A stretch of 64,000 bases of DNA, taken from contig NZ_KI912107.1 in assembly GCF_000517085.1 (NCBI RefSeq), forward strand, positions 70,425 through 134,424, given 5' to 3'. The DNA comes from Saccharicrinis fermentans DSM 9555 = JCM 21142 (GTDB lineage Bacteria; Bacteroidota; Bacteroidia; Bacteroidales; Marinilabiliaceae). The position numbers and the translations under genes were made by a program. The notes below the pieces were generated by a model, which did not search any database, was not told the origin of the DNA, and saw nothing but the letters and a program-made list of their open reading frames with translations. Shown here one piece after another: positions 36,659 through 45,829 of this stretch (its first letter is position 1; every line of letters starts with the position of its first letter).

Positions 36659-37903
36659 TTAACGTGGGAATAAATCATACCACATTATTCTGCTATTGTT
36701 GTATGAAGGCCAGCTTTCTTGATCAATCCAACCATTACTAGAGCCATACCAACCCCAATTCATGTATATGTGATCAGAATATTCGTACCATGTTTTAACC
36801 GTAATACCTAAAAACTTTCTTGTAACTTTCCATTTAGTCTCTGAATAACCATCTGCAATCCAAATATGGCCACCAGTATTTGTAAAACCACCTAACAAAA
36901 CAGGATACCAATCTTCAATATTGCTATATACAGTATTGAAGTCATATGAAGTTGACTTAGCGGAATTGTAGCCAAGAGTTTTAAGCCCAGTGAGTATTCC
37001 AGCTTGACTGGCTCCACTGCCTCCGCTTGCTGCAGTACCCCAACTATAACCAGGAATTACATCCGCGATATCTCTAAACATTCTTGAAATAGGATTAGAA
37101 TCGGTGGTGGGAGCCAGGCTATTGGGCATTGCTGCATAATCAAATCCTCGGTCGCTTGGATACTTCCATGTCTTACACAATAACCCTACTGCTACGGCAG
37201 GGCATCCAGCAAGATCGATGTTGGGGCGTTTTGCATCAGCATTGTAGCCATTTGCTTGTCCCCACACACAATATTGGATAGTACTCGATGGCCCAATTGG
37301 CGTCAAGCCCCATGACCCTTTATGTTTACCTTTGGTTGTGGAAGCTGAGTTGTTTACAACCAGCTCTATTTCAATCTCTTCGCCATCGCTCTCATTTCCT
37401 AAGCTTTCCCACATGTTATAGTTTTCGTCATCTACATTTATTGTTTTGTCTATGTCTTTCGTTATTTTTTCTATTTGTTCATCGATCATCGATCTCATGG
37501 GAGAGTTTGGATTCATTTCATCTAAGTCTAACTTCCCAGTTGTATTGAATGCAATTAGTGAACTTTGGGATTCCTTGTCAGCGGACAGTAGCATATAGCC
37601 TTGGTTGTCACCAAAGTTAACGATATACATAACAGGGACATTGTCCTCATTTTTGATGGTCTCAATGTCACAAGATTGAGTAGATGCAGTAGAGCGTGTT
37701 TGAGGAGTTTCTGTTGCTTGAATGGCAGCATACATTTTTTCCGCAAAAATCAGACCTTGCTCCTCAGAAACAACTCGCGTAGTTGGACTAATTTCAGGAG
37801 CGTTCCCATTTGGTTGTAGATTTGAATTATCAAGATCTTCTGAGCAACTTGAAAAAAATATCAGCACGAAGCTAATAACTATTAGAAAAAAATTCTTAAT
37901 CAT
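36659..37903 (-). CDS. Streptopain-like (C10) cysteine protease, lipoprotein
   Basis: A secreted papain-fold protease of family C10, like SpeB and the Bacteroides fragilis Bfp proteases. It has 414 residues. The lipobox is FFSSC (Cys20). A Spi-type propeptide inhibitor domain (about residues 40-140: AEKMYAAIQ, VMYIVNFGDNQGYMLLSADK) precedes the catalytic domain. The catalytic Cys234 lies in LAGCPAVAVGLL, His346 in TGGHIWIADGY, and the terminal MNWGWYGSSNGW loop is typical. Translation starts 47 bp after the upstream lipoprotein gene, so the two are probably cotranscribed. Confidence 0.92.
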   Translation of the reverse strand: MIKNFFLIVISFVLIFFSSCSEDLDNSNLQPNGNAPEISPTTRVVSEEQGLIFAEKMYAAIQATETPQTRSTASTQSCDIETIKNEDNVPVMYIVNFGDNQGYMLLSADKESQSSLIAFNTTGKLDLDEMNPNSPMRSMIDEQIEKITKDIDKTINVDDENYNMWESLGNESDGEEIEIELVVNNSASTTKGKHKGSWGLTPIGPSSTIQYCVWGQANGYNADAKRPNIDLAGCPAVAVGLLCKTWKYPSDRGFDYAAMPNSLAPTTDSNPISRMFRDIADVIPGYSWGTAASGGSGASQAGILTGLKTLGYNSAKSTSYDFNTVYSNIEDWYPVLLGGFTNTGGHIWIADGYSETKWKVTRKFLGITVKTWYEYSDHIYMNWGWYGSSNGWIDQESWPSYNNSRIMWYDLFPR

Positions 37904-37950
37904 AATAATAATTGTTAAAAAGTTAATAGGTTTTAAATGTTAATAAACAT

Positions 37951-38448
37951 TTATAAATCAACTGTTTGAACACGAGGGGTTACTGTTGTATTATTAGAAG
38001 ATTCCCAAATTAGCAGGTCGTTAAACCATATTCTTTCTTTGGCAATAGTGCCTCCTCCAAATGTTTGGTTTACTGAATCAGGAATTGAGATATAAAAATC
38101 GGTCTTTATCCTAATTATTTTCCCTTTATTAAATCTGACATAAGTGGAAGAGTGCGAATCGCCTATAGAAGGGAGATTTAAAAAAATACGAATACTATAG
38201 TCAGAATTAATTACATATCCATTAGGAGCATAACTTAGAGGGTCGTAGAATTTAACAAACCTCCTGCGTTTAGGGGTTAATACTTCAAAATTTCTTTTCC
38301 CTTGATACTCCGGAGCGAATACGTTTTCTCCCTTTTCATCTATTAGATATACATCAATGTGACTATCCACATTAGATGCGGTCTGCACTTTGTCCTTAGA
38401 AAAACACATAGAAAAGCTTATTAATAAAATTATTAGTAACTGTTTCAT
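37951..38448 (-). CDS. Unknown small lipoprotein upstream of the C10 protease
   Basis: I do not recognise the family. It has 165 residues. The signal peptide MKQLLIILLISFSMC gives a lipobox ending at Cys15. The mature part is rich in beta strands (HIDVYLIDEKGENVFAP, RRRFVKFYDPLSYAPNGY, YSIRIFLNLPSIG, KGKIIRIKTDFYISI). C10 proteases of B. fragilis are often encoded next to small inhibitors (known for Bfp/Bfi). This protein sits in that position, but it shows no visible similarity to a Spi propeptide, so an inhibitor role is only a guess. Confidence 0.6.
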   Translation of the reverse strand: MKQLLIILLISFSMCFSKDKVQTASNVDSHIDVYLIDEKGENVFAPEYQGKRNFEVLTPKRRRFVKFYDPLSYAPNGYVINSDYSIRIFLNLPSIGDSHSSTYVRFNKGKIIRIKTDFYISIPDSVNQTFGGGTIAKERIWFNDLLIWESSNNTTVTPRVQTVDL

Positions 38449-39437
38449 TCGCCATTTTTTTGCTAGTATAAATATACCACTTCGTTTAGTTTTTCTTGTC
38501 TACTACAACATAAAAAATTGACTTTATAATTTTCATATAAACAAAATAAAAGCTATTGAAATTGAACTTGCAGCAATAGAAAAATAGCTAAATATACCCG
38601 TTTCATATTCTTTGTGCGACTTAGAGTCTAACTGGTATTGAGACCAGAATCGTTAACTCTCGTGGGATCATGTGATTTATCATTCCTCTTGGCTTTTAGG
38701 AAGGAAGGTAGCCAGCCTATTTTCTCTTTTTATTTCATCATAGGCATTGTTATTTAAAGGTTTTGTAAACTGTGTAATAACAAAGAAAGTAAAAATTATA
38801 ATAAATACACTATTTTCTATAAAATAAATTGTATTACTTTATGTTATTTAAGGAATTTACAATCCTACTAAGTAAACCTCTCTTTAGGGATGATTCTGTT
38901 GATTGCATTTTCTGAGGAAGGGGCTTTGGGGATACTTTTTTTATTAGCTATTTGACCAAATTCATTAGTCAGTTCATTTTCGGGTGATGGTGGTTGGGGG
39001 CTTTTAATCTTATTGGGTTTTTGTTGACTTTTAATAAGCAGAGCTTTGTATTTTGCCTGCATCTTTTGTTAAAGGATTTATTATAGCTTCGTGGATGAAG
39101 GAGCTAGTTTTAGATTGGCATCCATCGATAGGCCCCAGAGTAAGTTGTAGGAAAGGAGAGGTGGGCTAATATTCTGTTAATTAAACGATTCCACGTTTTA
39201 TATGTAGTTATTATTCATGAAAATTTTGTTTTGAGATGGCGAGTTGTTTAAGTTGTTAGATAGTTAGGTCGTTAGCTTGTTAGCTTGTTAGGATGGCGAG
39301 TTGGTAAAATCATGGAGTTGTTGAGTTGTGTTTTTCAATTAATCGACATCTTTCATTTGTATAAGAGGTTGTCAGCTAGTGGATTGCAGTGTTGGCCAGA
39401 ACAATAGCCCCGTGGCCGGCGGTGGAGAGAAAGCTAT
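38449..39437. other. About 1 kb without a recognisable gene, with low-complexity repeats
   Basis: AT-rich, with no gene I can defend. A 64-codon minus-strand frame (38868-39062, proline/lysine-rich) is of doubtful status. The 22-bp repeat shared with 31068-31089 lies at 38992-39013. Around 39236-39303, ATGGCGAGTTG occurs twice and encloses a run of GTTAG units. The same ATGGCGAGTTG motif occurs at 30000-30010, with a partial copy at 29982. Confidence 0.55.
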
Positions 39438-39545
39438 AACCCGGAAAATGCATTAGAAAATCTATTACGCCTTAAAATGGCTTCAAAAGAAGTCACTTCG
39501 TTACTTTTCTTCAACTTACCATAGCGGTGCTATGCCTCGTTTCAG
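39438..39545 (+). repeat. Repeat fragment at the edge of the reductase remnant
   Basis: Positions 39438-39465 match the reverse complement of 51536-51563 at 26 of 28 bases (core AACCCGGAAAATGCATTAG). Then comes a short stretch with CATAGC-GGT-GCTATG (39519-39533 hairpin) and TATGCCTCGTTTCAG (39531-39545), which recurs at 31255. The aldo/keto reductase homology begins directly after this, so the repeat marks a breakpoint. Confidence 0.6.
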
Positions 39546-40195
39546 TAAATTCCAATGATCATCTGTATTTCAATATGAAACATAATGTTATTCCAATAGC
39601 TAAAGCTAAAGGCCTTGGTGTTGTTGGGATGAAAGTATTTGGAGCCGGAACCATGTACAAAGAAGTTCCTGGATTCTCAAGAAGACCTGACCAAATTTAT
39701 CGTGAAGTAGGTTCTGTAGATTTACCAAGTCATGAACTTATAGAATATGTTCTAACCACACCAGGTGTAGATACTTTAATTATAGACATTGGTCATATAG
39801 ATGAAGATCCGCTTAAATGTCAGTTAACTCAAAATTATTATGCTTCTCAAGTTAGGCCTGATGCAATGTCAGATGAGAAAAGACGAGAAATAGAAGCAAA
39901 AACAGCACAGGTAGCAGGAGAAAGAACAAATTTCTTTCAGCTTGATAAAATAGACATGACACCACCTAGAGATTTAAAACAAGAAGCTGTTGATGGAACA
40001 ACTAAAATCACTTGGCAAACCGCCTATGCAGCTGAGCATGCAATTTCTCATTATGAAATTGTTTTAAACGATAATATTATTGGAAAAGTAGCGCATAAAC
40101 CTCAGGTGCTTAAAGAATCTCCGTTTGTTTTTGAAACTGCAGAAACTGGAACTTTTAAAGTTTATACTGTAGATGCAGCCGGAAATAGAGCATAA
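39546..40195 (+). pseudogene. Truncated aldo/keto reductase, N-terminal half missing
   Basis: Only the C-terminal part of an aldo/keto reductase of the exported type is left. Visible are PIAKAKGLGVVGMKVFGAGT, HELIEYVLTTPGVDTLIIDIGH and a C-terminal fibronectin-like tail (PPRDLKQEAVDGTTKITWQT to KVYTVDAAGNRA). The catalytic Asp/Tyr/Lys half and the NADPH-binding start are absent. The sequence before 39546 is repeat DNA, not coding. The frame is open from a TTG at 39527, but this start is artificial. It converges on the mevalonate kinase gene (18-bp gap). Confidence 0.75.
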
Positions 40196-40213
40196 AAAAA
40201 TGCTCATAACACT

Positions 40214-41170
40214 TTAAAACTCCTGATAAACAGGTATCACCTCCAGACCTTGGTCTGTCAATTCTTTTTTTACCTTGCTGAAATTTCGAGTAAAACCAAG
40301 TAGGTAGCCACCACCTCCTGATCCACATAGTTTTAGTAAGTAATCGTTCTTTTTAAATCCCTCTTCCCAATGTTTTAAATACTCGCTGGGTATCATCTCT
40401 TTTAAATATTGAAACTGAAACTTAGAAAGTTGTTTTAGATGTGTGTAAAAACTATTTAAATCACCTGCCAATAAGGAATGAATACATTTATTGGTTGTTG
40501 GTATCAAATCGTTTTTTATTCGGTCGATATATTTAGGGTTGAGACATTTGGTCATGAATAAATCTACCAGAGGTCCTGTTTTACCTGTCTGTTTGGTATT
40601 GACAATAAATACGGCATCATCTGATTTTATATTTTCTCGGGATATACCAATGGAAGAAATATTTTTTTGATCCTTAATAAAAAGCGGGTACTTCAGATAG
40701 CAAATGAGCGGGTCGATGCCCGAGCTTTTACCATGGAAGTAGGACTCTAAGATCGAAAATGTTCTTTTGAGTTCTTGTGTTTCTTTGTTTGAGAGCCCAG
40801 CTTTGGCTTCAATGCGATTTTTACCGTACTTTTTATAGAAGGCAGCTACCAGAGCACCACTACTTCCTAAACCATAACCTTCGGGAATAGAAGATTCAAA
40901 ATATAAGCCCTTTGCAACATCCGCATTAATTTGATCAATATGCACTAGATCAATGGCTTTTTCTTGCAGGTATGCCGAATACTTTTTTAGTTGCTCGTTG
41001 GATTTCTTTGCGAAGTCCAAATCGGTATAACTGGTTGAGTTTATGAAATCAAGTGTCCCGTTAAAATGTGCGTACGGGATGGTTAATCCATTGGAATCAA
41101 AAAGGATAGAGTATTCTCCGAAAAGAAGAACCTTAGAATAAAAAATGCTGTTTTTATTGTTTATAGACAT
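40214..41170 (-). CDS. Mevalonate kinase (GHMP family)
   Basis: Phosphorylates mevalonate, the first step after HMG-CoA reductase. It has 318 residues. GHMP motif 1 is KVLLFGEYSILFDSNGLTIP, motif 2 is IPEGYGLGSSGALVAAFY (ATP-binding glycine/serine loop), FHGKSSGIDPLICY carries the catalytic Asp, and motif 3 is LCGSGGGGYLLGF. It is the last gene of the lower mevalonate block, and starts 3 bp after the decarboxylase stop codon. The paralogue upstream (GYDIA type) also binds a mevalonate-type substrate, so which kinase does which step is an inference from family resemblance. Confidence 0.85.
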   Translation of the reverse strand: MSINNKNSIFYSKVLLFGEYSILFDSNGLTIPYAHFNGTLDFINSTSYTDLDFAKKSNEQLKKYSAYLQEKAIDLVHIDQINADVAKGLYFESSIPEGYGLGSSGALVAAFYKKYGKNRIEAKAGLSNKETQELKRTFSILESYFHGKSSGIDPLICYLKYPLFIKDQKNISSIGISRENIKSDDAVFIVNTKQTGKTGPLVDLFMTKCLNPKYIDRIKNDLIPTTNKCIHSLLAGDLNSFYTHLKQLSKFQFQYLKEMIPSEYLKHWEEGFKKNDYLLKLCGSGGGGYLLGFTRNFSKVKKELTDQGLEVIPVYQEF

Positions 41171-41173
41171 CTA

Positions 41174-42229
41174 TTATAATATTTCTGCTGGTCCATCGCC
41201 CAACTCATCATGTATTAAATTTCCTTGAACACAGTATGACATCAAATTATTGTGAATAAACTCCTGAACTTGCTTTTTGTTCGCAGCCGGATATAAAACA
41301 TGAATATTAGGACCGGCATCGATGGTGAAACAGACTGGAATATTGTTTTGTTCACGAAATATTCTAATTTGTTGAACAATATTCAGGGAGTTAGGCAAAA
41401 GTAAGGTGTAATTGGGTGTGGAGCTCATCATTAAAGCATGAAGGCTTAGTGCTTCCGTTTCTGCCAAGGTGACAAAAGCATTCCAATCGCCTGTTTTTAA
41501 AATAGTGAACAATTTATTTGTATGCTCATTGGCTTGTTGTATTCTTCCTTCTCTATAGGGATGGCCTTCCATTAATTGGTGCCCTAGGGTACTGCTCACT
41601 TTTTTTTGATCTTCGCTGACAATAAGTATGCTGTCTTGGATGTTTGTAAAGCTTGGGTGTATATTGTCTTGTAGGTGAATCGCATGCATATTACTGCTCT
41701 GTTTTAGCTTTGATTTACCCCACGAATTCCAACCACCATATATCGATCGACAGGCACTACCGGAGCCCAGACGAGCCACATTGGATATTTGTTGCTCGGA
41801 TAGTTGCTGGCCGGTTATTTGTTGATGTATTTTACTTAAACATATGGCCAAGGCTGCATAACTACTGGCCGAAGAGGCTATTCCTGACGAATGAGGAAAA
41901 GTGTTTTTACTTTCGATATTCAGATGAAAATTTACTAACCAGGGAAATATCTGTAAGATCCTTTTGAAAAATACCTCTGTTTTCTTTTTAAATGTAGTGT
42001 TCTCCTTACCCGCAAAGATCAAACGGAAGGAGATGTTTTCCTGACCAGGATGAAAGGTGTAACTGATCGAGGTGTCGGTGATGGAATGTTTTAAACTGAA
42101 ACTGACAGAAGGATTTAAGGGAATTTGCATTCCCGTTTTTCCCCAATATTTAACAATGGCTATGTTCGAAGGACTGGTAACATGAATTTTACTACCTTCA
42201 CTTAAATCTTGTTTCTCAGTTATTGTCAT
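41174..42229 (-). CDS. mvaD: Diphosphomevalonate decarboxylase
   Basis: ATP-dependent decarboxylation of mevalonate 5-diphosphate to isopentenyl diphosphate. It has 351 residues. The signature SPSNIAIVKYWGKTGMQIPL is followed by NPSVSFSLKHS, SKNTFPHSSGIASSASSYAA (phosphate-binding loop) and RLGSGSACRSIYGGWNSWG, where the Arg and the preceding Ser are conserved. DAGPNIHVLYP near the C-terminus carries the catalytic Asp. A phosphomevalonate decarboxylase activity cannot be excluded from sequence alone. It is tightly linked to the kinases on each side. Confidence 0.92.
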   Translation of the reverse strand: MTITEKQDLSEGSKIHVTSPSNIAIVKYWGKTGMQIPLNPSVSFSLKHSITDTSISYTFHPGQENISFRLIFAGKENTTFKKKTEVFFKRILQIFPWLVNFHLNIESKNTFPHSSGIASSASSYAALAICLSKIHQQITGQQLSEQQISNVARLGSGSACRSIYGGWNSWGKSKLKQSSNMHAIHLQDNIHPSFTNIQDSILIVSEDQKKVSSTLGHQLMEGHPYREGRIQQANEHTNKLFTILKTGDWNAFVTLAETEALSLHALMMSSTPNYTLLLPNSLNIVQQIRIFREQNNIPVCFTIDAGPNIHVLYPAANKKQVQEFIHNNLMSYCVQGNLIHDELGDGPAEIL

Positions 42230-42272
42230 TATTTATGGATAAATGAGAGCTCATTTTACTTTGTACGTTACT

Positions 42273-43220
42273 TTACCTGCAAGGGTTATTTAAAACCAAT
42301 TCTTCGTACTTATATATGGTATTTAATTTTTTATTGCCAAAGTAATCAAAAACATATTCGTCTGTTTGTTTACTTACAGCCATCACAAAATCGCCACCCC
42401 AAGCTCCCAGTGATTTGATAGAACCATCAAAGTCGCTAAAATGTTCTTGTTTAACGGGCGTTTTATCTATTATTCTGCCAATGATATCTTCGTGCTCGTT
42501 TATGAGTTCTTGAAAATCAGTTAATTCGGTGCATACCGCCATGTATGTAGATATGGCGCTTATTTTGACAATATCTTCAGAAGAAATATTTCTTTTATGA
42601 AAGCCTTTAATGGAAGCTTTTGAATTTTGTTTTCTACCGGTATAAACAAAGTAAATGTTATTTTTAAAAATAGGATCAAAGTTGATTTCAACACTTTTGG
42701 GCTTATCATCTATGAGCAGAAAGAAGATAGCCATTGAGTTGGCTGCGTTGGCGATGTCATAGCCAGATCCTTTAAATGTTGTTTGCAGAAGCTTATAGGG
42801 ATCAATTTTAAAAAAAACAGAAAGGTTATATAGCAGTGTAGAGCTACTGCCAAGTCCCCATTGTGGCATAAATTCCAAATGAGTTACAGCTCTCTTTTCT
42901 AGTATATCAGCTAGTTGGAGTGGGCTTAATTTGATGGCTTTTCTAATGATTTTTTGCAGTTGTTTTGCAAATGCGTCATCGGTACAGCTGGTAATAGTAA
43001 GTTTATCATTGAATTTAACGGTGTTCCAGTCTCCGTCGGCATGCGTGGCCTCCCAGATAAATCCATTTTCTTTGGATTCATAAATGTCCAGACTTTGTCC
43101 TAACTTTAATGGTAATGATAATGCTTTTGCGCCCTTTAATACTAAATATTCTCCAGACAACATTAGCTTGCCGTTGCCTCTGGAAGAAAAAACGGGGCTT
43201 GGTTTTATTTCTTTGTTCAT
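42273..43220 (-). CDS. GYDIA family GHMP kinase, probable phosphomevalonate kinase
   Basis: A GHMP-fold kinase of the Bacteroidota GYDIA group, 315 residues. Features are NGKLMLSGEYLVLKGAKALS (motif 1), PQWGLGSSSTLLYNL (motif 2), the name-giving GSGYDIANAAN and a degenerate motif 3 near SIKSLGAWGGDFVMAV. By pathway logic it should supply the phosphomevalonate kinase step between mevalonate kinase and MvaD. It lies between HMG-CoA reductase and mvaD with gaps of 44-47 bp. The biochemical activity of this group is assigned by context, not by residues I can read. Confidence 0.8.
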   Translation of the reverse strand: MNKEIKPSPVFSSRGNGKLMLSGEYLVLKGAKALSLPLKLGQSLDIYESKENGFIWEATHADGDWNTVKFNDKLTITSCTDDAFAKQLQKIIRKAIKLSPLQLADILEKRAVTHLEFMPQWGLGSSSTLLYNLSVFFKIDPYKLLQTTFKGSGYDIANAANSMAIFFLLIDDKPKSVEINFDPIFKNNIYFVYTGRKQNSKASIKGFHKRNISSEDIVKISAISTYMAVCTELTDFQELINEHEDIIGRIIDKTPVKQEHFSDFDGSIKSLGAWGGDFVMAVSKQTDEYVFDYFGNKKLNTIYKYEELVLNNPCR

Positions 43221-43266
43221 ATTTACTGCCTGCTACTTAACTGAAAAGAATGTGGTAATAGCTTTT

Positions 43267-44655
43267 CTATATTTCGTTATCTGTATGTCTCTCAGATTCG
43301 AGAAACTGTTTTACTGCCGAGTGACTAACGGTATGGTTGTTGAAATAGTTGAAGGCTTTTGCTTTCTCATCATCGGACGCATTAAAAGTAAATAAAATAT
43401 TTGATAAATGCATTTTCATATGCCCCTGTTGGATGCCGGAAGTAACCAATGCTGCTATTGCCGAAAAATTATTGGCCATTCCTGCAGATGCAATGATTTG
43501 CATTAATTCGTATGCTGAAGGATTTCCCAGAAGCGCCAGTGAAAAATGAGCCAAAGGATGGATCTTGGTGAGGCCTCCAACAGTGCCTAAAGCCAATGGT
43601 AGGGTTAATGTGTAGGTGAATAGTTCATCTGTTAGGGTAATGTTAGTGAGTGAGCTGTACTTGCCTGACCTGGCAGCGTAGGCATGTACCCCGGCTTCAA
43701 TGGCTCTATAATCGTTGCCAGTGGCCATAACAACTGCATCAACACCATTCATAATGCCTTTATTATGGGTTACAGCGCGTGGTGTATTGTGTTTGGCCAA
43801 TAAAACAGCTTTCTCGAAACGCCGGGCAAACTCTTGAGAGGTATAATTTCCGGCATAGGCTCCTAAAGAGTGGATAGGACAGGAGATTGTACATTCTACC
43901 ATACAGCTGGGGGTGTAGTTGGATAAAATGGCCATGTCGATTGTTACTTGTTTTGTTTTGTTTTTATCCTCTAGTATGGTACAGAGATGGTTTCCCATCC
44001 TTTCGAGGCATGTGTTGATGAAATTTGCCCCCATGGAGTCAGCTGTTTCGAAATGAACCTGCAGGCAGTAGGATTGGTCGTCGATATCTGTTATGGGAAT
44101 TAGCTGCATATCTACAATGCCACCTCCCCGTTGCTCCATGGATTGCGTAAGGTCAGTAATGCCTTGGATTAGTGCAGTGTGGATATATGGCATGTGTTCT
44201 TTCAGTTCCCCGAATTTCCAATCGCTTGTAAAAAAAAGCTGCCCCTCTTTTATGGATGAAATTACTTTTGTTTGGAATCCACCTAACCTACTCCAAAATT
44301 TAGCTGCTTTGGCTGCTGCTGCTACCACAGAGCTTTCTTCAATAGCCATGGGAATGGCATATTCTTTTTGGTTGATGATGAAGTTTGGTGCAACACCGTA
44401 AGGTAGGTAAAAGTTACTGACGGTGTTTTCGGAGAATTGATTGTATGTGTCTTGTAAGTTTTTGTGAAGGTGAGAGTTGAGGGTTTGTTTGAGGGATGAT
44501 GGTAGCTTAAAGTTATTTAGTAGGATGTCTACTTTTTCTTCTTGAGAGCGTTTTGAAAAACCTTGGATCATAGTATTTGTTGGTATTTTGCTTTGTGCCA
44601 TCAATACATCATGTATATGGCCTAAAAAATAGTGTTCATTTAAAGAAGACTCCAT
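43267..44655 (-). CDS. HMG-CoA reductase, class II type
   Basis: Interconverts HMG-CoA and mevalonate. It has 462 residues with no membrane anchor, so a cytosolic class II enzyme. Visible are the N-terminal IQGFSKRSQEEKVDIL, ENTVSNFYLPYGVAPNFIIN, AIPMAIEESSVVAAAAKAAK (catalytic Glu), MGANFINTCLE, HNKGIMNGVDAVVMATGNDY (catalytic Lys/Asp region) and TLPLALGTVGGLTKIHPLA. The class is often called degradative, but here it sits with isomerase and GHMP kinases, so synthesis of mevalonate is the likely direction. No HMG-CoA synthase gene is nearby. Confidence 0.94.
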   Translation of the reverse strand: MESSLNEHYFLGHIHDVLMAQSKIPTNTMIQGFSKRSQEEKVDILLNNFKLPSSLKQTLNSHLHKNLQDTYNQFSENTVSNFYLPYGVAPNFIINQKEYAIPMAIEESSVVAAAAKAAKFWSRLGGFQTKVISSIKEGQLFFTSDWKFGELKEHMPYIHTALIQGITDLTQSMEQRGGGIVDMQLIPITDIDDQSYCLQVHFETADSMGANFINTCLERMGNHLCTILEDKNKTKQVTIDMAILSNYTPSCMVECTISCPIHSLGAYAGNYTSQEFARRFEKAVLLAKHNTPRAVTHNKGIMNGVDAVVMATGNDYRAIEAGVHAYAARSGKYSSLTNITLTDELFTYTLTLPLALGTVGGLTKIHPLAHFSLALLGNPSAYELMQIIASAGMANNFSAIAALVTSGIQQGHMKMHLSNILFTFNASDDEKAKAFNYFNNHTVSHSAVKQFLESERHTDNEI

Positions 44656-44704
44656 GAAAACACAGAGCCTTTATTCGATGTTAATGGTTATTTGAACTGC
44701 AGTT

Positions 44705-45691
44705 TTATTTAATTTTCAGATAGGCTTCGGCCAGTTGCCATGCATTAATCATATTTTTAACAAATGTTTGTAGCTCCTGATAGTCTTTGAGGGCATAATT
44801 TAAAAAAGCACTACCCATTCCTAATACAGCGGGTAGCTTGCTTATCTTGGTCAGATAATAGCCATCTAAGAGGGATTTGATGCCTCCCGATATGATAATT
44901 TGCTTGCATTGCGTATTGCCTTCTTCAACAATTTGATTGACCATGCGTGTCATTTCTTCGGCAGTATGGCCAACAGTTGTAAAGCTTTCGAAAATAGAGG
45001 AGATATCTAATCTGCGCATTTGTTCCAGCTTGGTAAAGTTTGTGCCCCCAAGTGCTCCAAACTCAATTGCTGCAATATTCATATTTAGTAAGGCTCTTAG
45101 GCTCTCTAGCCCCATTCCCTGTCCTACTTCTTTAACAATAATAGGAGACTCAACCTGCTCCAGCAGTTCCTGGATACATTCAATTGGTGGGCGTTTTAAT
45201 ACATCGCCTTCGGGTTGAAATGCTTCTTGCAGAGGGTTGATGTGTATGATGGTACCATCTGTTTTCAGCTGTTTGTTCAGGTAGTCGATTTTTTCACTCT
45301 CCTTGTTTTTTAGTAGTTGCTCTAGTTGGGCAATGCCCAAGTTGGCATAAAAAGGATAATCATCTCCTATCCAAGAGCGTACATTAAAATCCTCCCAGTA
45401 ATCATCTGATTCAAAAAGACCACGACATGATCCCAGTCCCATGCCCAATCCAAATTCACCGGTAGCTTTTGCTAATTTTACATTAATGGCTGCGGCGCGC
45501 TGTGTTCCACCAGTCATGGACGAAATCCAGAAAGGGTGGTTCATCTTTTTGCCTAAAAATGAAAAAGGCTTTACCTCTCCATTGGGATGGGCCGACAATA
45601 ATGGTTCGTACATAAACCGAGGGTCTGCTTGGGCCCGGCTTACAGTGGCTTCAAAAGCTAAATGAAGATGCTCTTTTTTTCTGTCTTCCAT
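44705..45691 (-). CDS. fni: Type 2 isopentenyl-diphosphate delta-isomerase
   Basis: FMN- and NADPH-dependent isomerisation of IPP to DMAPP. It has 328 residues from the ATG at 45691 (MEDRKKEHLHLAFEA), which matches where the family begins; the frame is open to 45772. Features are FWISSMTGGTQRAAAIN (FMN contact), GLGMGLGSCRGLF, HINPLQEAFQPEGD (catalytic His/Gln region), IIVKEVGQGM (Lys/Glu) and IEFGALGGTNFTKLE. It is preceded by a recognisable promoter, which suggests that it can open the mevalonate half of the cluster independently. Confidence 0.93.
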   Translation of the reverse strand: MEDRKKEHLHLAFEATVSRAQADPRFMYEPLLSAHPNGEVKPFSFLGKKMNHPFWISSMTGGTQRAAAINVKLAKATGEFGLGMGLGSCRGLFESDDYWEDFNVRSWIGDDYPFYANLGIAQLEQLLKNKESEKIDYLNKQLKTDGTIIHINPLQEAFQPEGDVLKRPPIECIQELLEQVESPIIVKEVGQGMGLESLRALLNMNIAAIEFGALGGTNFTKLEQMRRLDISSIFESFTTVGHTAEEMTRMVNQIVEEGNTQCKQIIISGGIKSLLDGYYLTKISKLPAVLGMGSAFLNYALKDYQELQTFVKNMINAWQLAEAYLKIK

Positions 45692-45769
45692 AGGATAAAA
45701 AAACAAGGTTTTATGAGGACGAATCGAATTTACGCCAAAAAAATAGATGATACAAGCCCCGTACCGGAA

Positions 45770-45777
45770 CAAATATA
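45770..45777 (-). promoter_or_regulatory. Candidate -7 element upstream of fni
   Basis: Minus-strand TATATTTG, a full match to TAnnTTTG, 78 bp before the fni start, in the gap between the acyl-CoA dehydrogenase and fni genes. No clear -33 TTTG at the right distance. If active, it separates the leucine half from the mevalonate half. Confidence 0.5.
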
Positions 45778-45829
45778 AATTAGAGCCTCAGGTTTGGGGT
45801 ATCATTATTTTAATGACAATGTGCGCTTA

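Noticed and set aside
38868-39062. 64-codon minus-strand ORF rich in Pro, Lys and Ser
   Set aside because: It overlaps a dispersed repeat, has no signal peptide or family resemblance and no promoter or operon context.
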